Shown here in pieces: positions 11,101 to 20,131 of a DNA stretch of 64,000 nt. The position numbers and the translations under genes are program-made. Each line of letters begins with the position of its first letter. The stretch's first letter is position 1. The notes beneath the pieces are model-generated. The model made no database searches. It was not told the DNA's origin and was given only the letters and a program-made list of their open reading frames with translations. The DNA is from Zerene cesonia (Eukaryota; Arthropoda; Insecta; Lepidoptera; Pieridae): the NCBI RefSeq assembly GCF_012273895.1, contig NC_052106.1:7564001-7628000 (forward strand), given 5' to 3'.

Positions 11101-13035
11101 AATATCGTGAGTGTAGACATATCGCTTCCAAGTAATTTGTGCTAAACAAGTCTACATGTCTTTACATAAATCAAAATCTGGTTAAAGAAAGGTGCTTTTT
11201 CCATCGAATCATATTCAAACTTGATGGTGGAAGAAACCAAGAATAGTTATTTGCTATTGTTAAGGCGTATTAATTTGCCAAATCTCTATTTCCTTAATCC
11301 TTCAATGCGCAATTCAAACAATAAAATCCCACCATTCACTGAACCTAGCGATAAAAATGACACTTATAATTTTTATTGTGTCTATCTTTATGGCATGATA
11401 TAATTTAGATAACACGCTAGTGAACTTAACCTAGCGGCTAGTGGAAAATGATGACCGATAGCTTAAAGAAAATAAGTAATGTATTAGCCTCGTCACGAGA
11501 GAGAAGCGTAACTTTACATGACTTTACCCTTTTGTGATATTTTTAACAAATCATATTCATTTTCGTACAGAATTGATATTATTGCGGCCACCAAAATGGT
11601 GTGGAAAAATGGCACAATAAAATAATTATTTGATTCAGATAATGTAAATATTTATATGTTGATATTCGTGATTCTATGAAAGCTATTTTATAAACATTTA
11701 CGATTTAATTTTTCTAAGAATCTTTACATTATTCGTACTTCCAAAACCTCGTAGCTATTCCGATTTCTACCTAATTTACCATATGGTTATTTTATCGCAT
11801 TGCACTGTAGGTATAAAATTTATTTATCATGACTTACAAAAAGTGGAGTAATATATTTTATTGTGTTATGGATACTACTTTCTAATCTTGCATTACTTCC
11901 TGTTGGACTTGTATCTACGATTATTAATTTCTTCGTTTCACCCTTACTTTTAAATACCTCAAATTTTCCCCTCATGGGTTGTAGAGGACAATGTTGTAGT
12001 TCGTACATTCCAATGACCACTAAGTAAGTAATAGGTAGTTTGTTTTTGGCAGTGTATTTTATTGTTAACATTACTAGTACAGTATTATGTTATCTGTGAT
12101 ATTACTGCAGATGTATTATTATATATGGACTTATGATACAGGTACATATAAAAATTTAAGCAAGTAAAAAACCAAACCGGTTATGGAACGCAAATCTCTC
12201 TTTCAAACTTTTTAGATATAAAGAACCAATTTGCAATGATTTAAAACCAAACCCGAAACTTGCGAGGGATCGTGGCTGCCCCAGCCCCAAGCGGCCTATA
12301 TTAATTCGGGAAAGTATAAAAAATACTTAGATATTCGGTATAGTTCGAATAAATAGAAACCTGATGATCGGTAGACGGACAGCAAAAGCATTGTAATAAA
12401 AGTACCTAATTTTATTTGCCTATAGCATAACTGTTGTATGTATTATTTATTCGTTTTATGTATGATTATATATCAGACAGACAGACAAGCAAAAATTCTA
12501 GATCATTTAAAAATATGAACTTATTCAACAGGATTGTACAAGCTGTTGCAAAAATCAAATGTGGCGCCTTACATCACTAAACCTAAACGAAAACATCCAT
12601 TCAGGAAGAAAAACCACCGAAAGCCAAGATCGAAGAGTAAATCAAAGAAAAGAAAAAAGGTAATCTAATGAACTTATCTTTTTTTCTAGATACACAAATC
12701 AATATTTTTCCTAAAAAAAAGGGTGACAAAGTCCGTAGGAAGAAGGTAACACTCGTGATTCTAAAATGGGGCCAAATGACAACAATTTTCTACCAAACAC
12801 AAAAAGAATCACGTCAGCCCACGCATTTATCGATTAACAAAATTGGAGTTTGATATGAGCTTTACAATATTTATGTAATACTATATGTAATACTAGTCCC
12901 GGTTTTATTTTCAGGCCAAAAGAAACGATGCCTGGCTATCGCACTGGTTATAAAAAGTTGAACCACGCGAATTTACGATGTTATGTCCCACGAACTATCA
13001 ATAAAGAATACTCATACCAAATGGAAAATGAATAA
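8165..13035 (+). CDS. AA15-type lytic polysaccharide monooxygenase 1, with basic C-terminal tail
   Basis: Secreted copper enzyme expected to cleave chitin (or cellulose) oxidatively. Exons: 8165-8343, 8686-9170, 12532-12659, 12690-12745 and 12915-13035; total 969 nt, 322 aa, with phases matching at every junction. Residues 1-16 are a signal peptide; cleavage exposes H17 (mature His1, HGRVLQP). The second histidine-brace residue is H107 (ITAYHKG), mature position 91. F195 (QETFGACSD) is the probable axial residue. Many paired Cys and an NGT glycosylation site (182-184) are present. The catalytic domain ends near residue 205. Exons 3-5 add ~100 residues, the first ~42 very rich in Lys/Arg. If the donor at 9171 is not used, exon 2 reads through five more codons to a stop at 9185-9187, giving a 227-aa short form. 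Exons 1-2 are certain by family homology. Exons 3-5 are inferred from frame and splice sites. AATAAA occurs at about 13096. Confidence 0.85.
9171..12531 (+). other. Intron 2 of AA15 gene 1
   Basis: 3.4-kb AT-rich intron between the strong donor GCAG|GTGAGA and the acceptor TTCAACAG|GAT. It contains a palindrome (GGGCTACCA, 2-nt spacer, TGGTAGCCC) near 9618-9637, a short repeat fragment near 9764 (GCCGACTTCGAAAAG) and a Helitron-like copy at 10947-11086. An open frame of 83 codons at 11820-12071 (-) looks fortuitous. Confidence 0.6.
10947..11086 (+). mobile_element. Non-autonomous Helitron-like element (copy 2)
   Basis: Starts TCCTACTATGTAATATTATG and carries GCGAAAGTTTGTAAGTATG and TTACTCTTTCAC. 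It ends 'GTGTGACTCCGCGGG' followed by a CTAGT terminus. Shorter than the copies at 31296 and 50881 and lies inside intron 2 of AA15 gene 1. Confidence 0.6.
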
Positions 13036-14796
13036 TTTTAATATTTAATAACCATTACTGTTATAATTTAATTATTTAACTATAAGTGTAATTAAGAATA
13101 AATAGTAATTCAACATACGCTTTTCAATGGGTCCTTATCACTTCCTTTAAATTAATTCCCGTCTTACCCATCCCTTTGTATTTAAAATGATATTGGGAGG
13201 CACACGATTTAATTGTTCTTTAAATATTTGTTTCTTAAGTTAGTTTATAAGTTTGTGTCGTCTAACGAAACGGAAATAGGCGAATTTCAAGGTAATAGCG
13301 AGTGCACTGTATGTATATCGTCATCATCATCAGCCCTCTTCAGGTCGGGGCTTCTGAGGTTTCAAGCCATAATCAATCACGCAGGCCAAGTGTCGGTTGA
13401 CAGATGTCGTCGTACTTTTGATTCTAGGACATATCATTTACATGAGCGTGTTCGGTATTCCTTGCTATTCGCGTATAATTTTTATGTCACAGCGGGCAAC
13501 AGAGCTTGTGGTTCGCCTGTTGGTAAGCGATCACCACCGCCCATGATCATTCGCAGAGGTACTGCCTCTCGCTTTTAAGGGGTAAAGGAAAAGGAATTAT
13601 TAACGACTGGAATGAAGGAATGGACTGGGACGGGTGAGGAAAAGGAAATGGGTCATATATAATGGCGTATAGTGTAAATGTAACCACGATAGAAGAGAGT
13701 TGACATGTTTGCTCTGCAGTTACACAGAATAACCTGACAACAGTGACTAGTTGATAATATTATCCAACCAATTAGGTACTTACGTTACGTTACTTGAATT
13801 TTGTCCGTCTGTTACGCTTTCACTGCTAAACCGCTAAACCGATTTTGGTAGAATTTGGCATGGTTAAAGTTAAAGGTATCAAATTTAACCGTAAAGTTCG
13901 TAGGAAATAAATACGCGTACTTATTATTATTGTACTTCTCTGATTCATTCCTCCATTTTTTTTTCAAATTTAAATTTGTTAGTGGGATACTAAATCTAAC
14001 AGAGTAATTAAGTAGGCATATATATCATATATATGCCTATAGCACAGACATGACGTATTATATCCAACGGTGAACTGATTTTCGAAATTGCAGATGAAAG
14101 TATTCTATGATACGCGTTTAAACAAAAAATACAGCACAGATTGTATATTGGAAGTAACACAATAAGTCTATCTGAGTAATTAAATGTGATATTAAACATT
14201 CTTCTCACATAATTGAACTGCAAACCGTAAAACGATGACCGACAAAGAAAGCCTGTATCGACGAGACGTCAGTCATGTGGTGTATATTACTAATTTTTAA
14301 AACAATGCGAAAATAAAAAGGAAAACACAAAGCGGCCACATAAAATAAGTTTTATGCTCCTTTATCGGATTTCGATTGAATTGTTTTATCTTTTAATCGA
14401 TAACTCCTAATCCTCTCATATAAATAGAATGGAATAGAATATATTTTCGCCAGTAATCGCAAGTGTACAAGGATTCGAATTTGCAGAAGAAAGGGTTTGT
14501 CAATATAACGCGAACGGTAAGACTCAATTTGTGTATTTGAAAATCATATAATTAAAATTCTCACTTCGCCTTTGTAATTTAATTTAAAATCTCAATTCAA
14601 AAACTTATGCTCTATAACTGTAATACTTTTGTGTTAAATGTTTAACACCAAAATATCCTGTACATAATTGAAATCGCATTAAAAAGCCTCGTTCCAATAC
14701 TCTTTTTGTAATTTTCTTTCTTTTGTTAGCTAACATAACATCAATATTAAATTTGTCTAACAAAACAAAAGTTTACAATCTCTTATTTATATATAG
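13036..14796. other. Spacer between the two AA15 genes
   Basis: Holds the poly(A) signal of gene 1 (near 13096), a reverse-oriented R1 repeat (13490-13665) and a degraded repeat near 13805-13920 with CTTTCACTGCTAAACCG. No gene is recognised. The open frame at 13213-13578 is made of repeat sequence. Confidence 0.6.
13490..13665 (-). repeat. Dispersed lepidopteran repeat, family R1 (reverse copy)
   Basis: Carries GGTAAGCGATCACCACCGCC and CATGATCATTCGCAGAGG, the reverse complement of the block at 3792-3935, followed by the shared AAGGGGTAAAGGAAAAGGAA tract. Confidence 0.65.
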
Positions 14797-16206
14797 ATGC
14801 TGTTGCAGACTCTCACTTTGACTTCCCTTGTGGTGTCAGTGTTAAGTCATGGGCGAGTGTGGGAGCCCCCGGGCAGGGCTACCATGTGGCGAGTCGGGTA
14901 CAGCTCACGAGCTAACTATGATGATAATGGCCTTAACTGTGGGGGATTTAGCAAACACTATGGAGAAAATAAGGGAAAGTAAGTTCAGGCTCGATTTTAC
15001 GACTTGCTGATATAATTTTGTTGTAATCCAGTGATATAATGTGCTTGTTTTACAATTTTTAACGTGTACATTTGAAATCGGCAATCCATTAGTTGAGGCG
15101 TTAGTTCTGCTATCGACCTTACGCCTCTCCAAATGTTCATGGGTAGCGCTTACCATCAGGCGACCCACTAGCTCCAATGCAGACTATGACATAAAAAATA
15201 ACATTATTTGTAATTTTCACAGACGGATGAGTTAAATAGAACATATCAAGAAGGTCTAACCGCCCGTCAGAACTGTAATTTTATTTATAGTAGTATGTTG
15301 ACTCTTCTGCAGTATGATATGATGTGTGTTTTTATTTGGGAGATGAGCATGATTCGGCACGAATTGAAGCAGCACCGGGGAAGTACCTACTACACCCCGC
15401 AAGACAACGGCGTGAAATAGTAGCATGCTACCTGTTTCGTACAGTGAGTGATGAATGGTGTATGGTTATGGAGTAGAAGTAAAACATGTTGTACAATGTA
15501 GATCGTAATAGGACGTCATCGTAACATGCCATAACGCGTTAGAATGCGAAAAGCTTTGCAAATGTTATCGTTTGGTAAAGAAAATAAAATAAAAATTGAT
15601 CAAAACTGAGGATTACGCATTTAAAGTGAATAAAATTTATAAATTTTCACTTAGTTACTCGATATAAAAAGTCACACGTTATTTGCCCAATAAAAGAAAA
15701 AAAATAATCATTCAATATAATATTTAAGCTGTGGAGTGTGCGGCGACGACTTCAGCCTGGCGCCACCACGTCCCCACGAGCTCGGCGGGGTATACGGCCA
15801 TGGCGCTATTGTAGCCAAATATCTCTCGGGACAAATCATCGAAACCTCAGTCGAAATAACCGCATACCACAAAGGCCACTGGGAATTCAAGATCTGCCCC
15901 GATCCAACTAACGAACTAGACCAGGCATGCTTCGACAAATACCCCCTAGAGATGGAAAGTGGTGGCAAGAACTATTACCCCCCGGGCGTCGGTACTTTTA
16001 CCGTTAGATACCGCTTACCAATTGGCCTGTCTTGCGAACATTGCATTCTACAGTGGAGGTACGTAGCTGGAAACAATTGGGGTAACTGTGGAAATGGTAC
16101 AAGCGGCTTGGGCTGTGGAGACCAAGAAAACTTCCTAGCCTGTTCGGACATAACTATTGAACCTGGAATAATTGAAGTAGACAGCATGCCCGTAGAAATA
16201 TCTTAA
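14797..16206 (+). CDS. AA15-type lytic polysaccharide monooxygenase 2
   Basis: Tandem paralogue of the gene at 8165. Exons 14797-14978 and 15729-16206 (660 nt, 219 aa). The intron is at the same place and phase as intron 1 of the first gene, after the KG of ..ENKG. Signal peptide is residues 1-17, cleaved before H18 (HGRVWEP), which becomes mature His1. The second brace histidine is H108 (AYHKG), again mature position 91. F196 (QENFLACSD) is the likely axial residue. An NGT glycosylation site and all Cys-rich blocks (CGGF, CGVCG, SCEHC, GLGCGD) are present. The protein ends nine residues beyond EPGIIEV.. with no basic tail, so it is the minimal catalytic domain. Expected role: oxidative cleavage of chitin or related polysaccharide outside the cell, for example in moulting or gut function. 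AATAAA lies at about 16382. The ATG directly follows ATATAG, so an upstream non-coding exon is possible. Confidence 0.92.
15085..15180 (+). repeat. Dispersed repeat fragment related to family R1
   Basis: Inside intron 1 of AA15 gene 2. Shares AATGTTCATGGGTAGCGC and TTACCATCAGGCGACCCACTA with common lepidopteran repeats and with the 3792 and 13490 copies. Confidence 0.5.
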
Positions 16207-16469
16207 ACACTCGAAAATACAATGCTCAGTATTATGACTTGAATTGAACACTGCCTGTTAATGTTATCTATTTATATATTTTGTTTGACTGAATGTCTGT
16301 TTTTAATTAATGTTTATCACTTATTTAATGTTCACTTTATTTTACATTGTAACACGGCGGTGTTTTGTTATTATCTGTGTAAATAAACGTTATTTTTCTA
16401 TATATTGGCTTATTTATTTTTCCCTATTTATAAACTTAATATCCATAATAATTAAAATGAATCACCAAA

Positions 16470-16603
16470 TGCGTTCCTACGCTAAACTCGAGAACGGCTT
16501 GACTAATTCGGCAAGTTTTTCTTTAACGCCAAGGAAGGTTCTTATGGAAAGGAAGGTTCTTATGGAAAGGAAGAACCGGGTGAAGACGTGGCGCACCGCT
16601 AGT
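16470..16603 (+). mobile_element. Helitron-like fragment with internal 18-bp tandem repeat
   Basis: Ends GTGGCGCACCG followed by CTAGT, preceded by CGAGAACGGCTTGACTAATT. An 18-bp unit, AAGGAAGGTTCTTATGGA, is repeated twice exactly at 16531-16566 with a partial third unit after it. The left boundary is uncertain. Confidence 0.45.
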
Positions 16604-17489
16604 TAATAATAAAAGTGGATGGTAATACCTATTTATATAAATTTCCCCAAACTAATTCTTTATATTACGACGCATTATTTACAAAACATCTCAGTATCCG
16701 AACTATGCTTTGTTCATTTCCGATATGTTATCACAACTATAAAATAAAACACATTTCTTTCAATAGCTGTTTATTTATTTCCCTTTATTTACAAACAGTT
16801 CTCTCTATCTACAATGTTTAAGCAGTGATAACTCATCAAGATTGTTGAGTCTCCTTATAAATAAACAATAGTGCAACATTGCATTTAAAGCCCATACTAA
16901 TAAACACGCTTTGTCTCCCTCACTCACGTATCACATTTGAGAGACAACAGGATAAAATAGTATGTCATTCTTTAATGTTCCCACATTATATTTTGTCTCA
17001 TTTTCTCTTACGTGAAATAGCGTGAGAGCGAAAGGGACGAATGTATTACGATCGAATGTTTATTAGTATGACGTAACAGTAAGTTTCTACGTTCGTGATA
17101 AATACAATTACTTTTATACATATTTGAGATTTAAAGACACATTTGATAACACTTATACTCTTAGAATAAATTTTGAAATTCCTTTTTTAATATTAAAAAG
17201 TGATATTTATTTTGTGCAATTTTCACACTAATCAATAATTTACAATTTGTTACCCGTTTATATTATAGTAATTTTTGCAGCTATATACCTTACTCTCTAA
17301 TTTTTTCCTGCCCAAAGGTTGCCTGGTCGATATCGCTTATAAACGACAAGGCTACCTTCACAAATATATTGATAGCCTCGTATAGAATTTATAGCCATTA
17401 ATATCTGAAGACACAACCATTTTAAAGTTTTACCTTAACGGTTGCTTCTCATTGTCTGATGAAGAAAATAGTATTGCCTTATTTCGAAT

Positions 17490-17597
17490 CATATTTTAAT
17501 ATTATAAATGCGAAAATGTTTACCTGTACGTCTATCACGTCACAACTGGACAACCGATTAACGATTTTTTTTTTAACTTGGACTAATCCAGTACTAG
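17490..17597 (+). mobile_element. Helitron-like fragment
   Basis: Begins with TTTTAATATTATAAATGCG and carries the CAACCGATTAACGA block seen as 'AACCGATTG' in other copies. Ends at CTAG. Degraded. Confidence 0.4.
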
Positions 17598-18095
17598 CTG
17601 ACAGTGCGTTTCAAAGTTTTAAACCATGATTCATTTCACAAATGAACGTTAAAAAACAAAGATTTGAATCTTTGTATATCAAATATTACTACAATTGAAA
17701 CATTCCGTAAATACAATACAATTTTTTTCTAAGCGTGATAGGATTTTTAAAAATCAATAAGCAATAACAATGAACACAGCCAGCGCTTAAATGATCATAA
17801 ACACAGGTTTATCTTGAGAGCAATAAAGGTTGGAACTTTCTAGACTTTATTTTCTAGAGAATTGTTGCATCCGCAATCAGATATTATGAAAAATATACCG
17901 TATATATAAACTGAAGGTTTATCAAAATACAAATTCTCGGGTCTTCAATTAATATTTTTATTTGCCTTGATACTAAACTCTGTGATCACAGTATATACAG
18001 CAAATCTATCTTTCCCAAGGGGTACCATAATTATATTCCATACAGTTTCAAGCAGTGATTTTTTTATATCGCCACAATTTTTAGCACGGATTATA

Positions 18096-19095
18096 NNNNN
18101 NNNNNNNNNNNNNNNNNNNNNNNNNNNNNNNNNNNNNNNNNNNNNNNNNNNNNNNNNNNNNNNNNNNNNNNNNNNNNNNNNNNNNNNNNNNNNNNNNNNN
18201 NNNNNNNNNNNNNNNNNNNNNNNNNNNNNNNNNNNNNNNNNNNNNNNNNNNNNNNNNNNNNNNNNNNNNNNNNNNNNNNNNNNNNNNNNNNNNNNNNNNN
18301 NNNNNNNNNNNNNNNNNNNNNNNNNNNNNNNNNNNNNNNNNNNNNNNNNNNNNNNNNNNNNNNNNNNNNNNNNNNNNNNNNNNNNNNNNNNNNNNNNNNN
18401 NNNNNNNNNNNNNNNNNNNNNNNNNNNNNNNNNNNNNNNNNNNNNNNNNNNNNNNNNNNNNNNNNNNNNNNNNNNNNNNNNNNNNNNNNNNNNNNNNNNN
18501 NNNNNNNNNNNNNNNNNNNNNNNNNNNNNNNNNNNNNNNNNNNNNNNNNNNNNNNNNNNNNNNNNNNNNNNNNNNNNNNNNNNNNNNNNNNNNNNNNNNN
18601 NNNNNNNNNNNNNNNNNNNNNNNNNNNNNNNNNNNNNNNNNNNNNNNNNNNNNNNNNNNNNNNNNNNNNNNNNNNNNNNNNNNNNNNNNNNNNNNNNNNN
18701 NNNNNNNNNNNNNNNNNNNNNNNNNNNNNNNNNNNNNNNNNNNNNNNNNNNNNNNNNNNNNNNNNNNNNNNNNNNNNNNNNNNNNNNNNNNNNNNNNNNN
18801 NNNNNNNNNNNNNNNNNNNNNNNNNNNNNNNNNNNNNNNNNNNNNNNNNNNNNNNNNNNNNNNNNNNNNNNNNNNNNNNNNNNNNNNNNNNNNNNNNNNN
18901 NNNNNNNNNNNNNNNNNNNNNNNNNNNNNNNNNNNNNNNNNNNNNNNNNNNNNNNNNNNNNNNNNNNNNNNNNNNNNNNNNNNNNNNNNNNNNNNNNNNN
19001 NNNNNNNNNNNNNNNNNNNNNNNNNNNNNNNNNNNNNNNNNNNNNNNNNNNNNNNNNNNNNNNNNNNNNNNNNNNNNNNNNNNNNNNNNNNNNNN
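18096..19095. other. Assembly gap (1000 N)
   Basis: Exactly 1000 N, so its real length is unknown. The sequence right of it starts with a short inverted repeat, CCAAGAT-AA-ATCTTGG. Confidence 0.99.
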
Positions 19096-20129
19096 CCCAA
19101 GATAAATCTTGGAGAATGCATTCTATACATCTACCGCCTACAACAACATCGTAATCTATAATTATTATCTATCTATTAATCTGAAATTTTTTGCAAAGAT
19201 TTTTCTATTTAAAATTTTACATAAAGCATATTTTACGCGACCGCCCTGCGGCTGTAACAATTATAACATACATACAAGATAATAGAAGCCAAACTATACA
19301 GACTGATATATAAACGAAATTAAAATAAAGCAAAAGGTTTTTAACTAGATTAAAAAAAAAAAAGGAATTTAATCGATATCCTAATCAAACAATAATATTC
19401 TACGCATTCTTTTTATCTGTTCACGTCCCGCCATTTGTGTTTTATTACACTTGTTACCTTTTACCCAGGTTGTCTGAAAGAGATCACTAATAAGTGACAA
19501 AGCTACACAATAACTTGTAACTATTTCTATTTCCATAAGTTGTTGTAAGGTTTCCTGGGTTTACAAATGTATAAGAGCGTTAAATAAATAAATCGTATCC
19601 GCAAATTTTTAAAATAACCAATCGAATCACAATTCATGCACGCCCAGACATTTCACAAATCGGTTGGGACGGAAAAGCTATATAATACAAAGTAAAAAAA
19701 TGATTAAAATATAATTCAAACATTTTACAATCAACCCCGTCCATCTCAAACGACACAATATAAACATAAGAATTCTATTCCTGTTCTATGTTTAAAAAGA
19801 TCCCAACAGATTAAAAAGGTCACAAGAACGTTCTATAAAAGCACAATGAAAACATGTTCAACTCAAACAAAGCAATAGATTTTAAACTAAATCGAGAACA
19901 TCATATTATATTAGACCTCAATTGGTCCTAAATATTGCACTAAACATTCTCATGACTATTCCAAAATAATCAAACAAACACGTTTGAAAATAAAACACCA
20001 ATACAGAAACCGAAAACAATATCAACAGATTTAAAAATGGAACAATGGAACGTCTTACTTCGAGACTTCGATTCTGTTTCCATTAGCTACTAGGCGCTTC
20101 TAGAATGTTCTAGAACGTTCTCGAACATT
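19096..20129. other. Probable 3' UTR and downstream flank of ATAD1
   Basis: On the minus strand this follows the ATAD1 stop codon. The plus-strand TTTATT near 19437 reads AATAAA on the minus strand and is a candidate poly(A) signal, giving a 3' UTR of roughly 690 nt. No other gene is recognised. Two heat-shock-element-like motifs lie here (20097-20131 and 19826-19833). Confidence 0.5.
19826..19841 (+). promoter_or_regulatory. HSE-like palindrome next to a TATA-box-like motif
   Basis: GAACGTTC is directly followed by TATAAAAG. The arrangement is seen; any function is unproven. No plus-strand gene follows it before the antisense ATAD1 body. Confidence 0.25.
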
Positions 20130-20131
20130 CT
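20097..20131. promoter_or_regulatory. Seven-unit heat-shock-element-like array
   Basis: Alternating TTC and GAA triplets at a strict 5-bp spacing: TTC 20098, GAA 20103, TTC 20108, GAA 20113, TTC 20118, GAA 20123, TTC 20128. This is the pattern bound by trimeric HSF (nTTCnnGAAn), with seven perfect units. The last unit overlaps the ATAD1 stop codon (20130-20132, minus strand). On RNA the same palindromic units could form a hairpin. Regulatory function is inferred. Confidence 0.5.

Larger units (their letters stand above)
16207..18095. other. Region downstream of AA15 gene 2
   Basis: Contains the poly(A) signal of AA15 gene 2 and two Helitron-like fragments (to 16603, and 17490-17597). Otherwise AT-rich, with no supportable gene. 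Short open frames at 16310-16606 and 16615-16821 have no recognisable product. Confidence 0.6.

Noticed and set aside
12668..12853. Alternative frame of AA15 gene 1 exon 4 (DTQINIFPKKKGDKVRRKK)
   Set aside because: It looks attractive because it is basic, but its phase does not match exons 3 and 5; the phase-consistent frame was kept.
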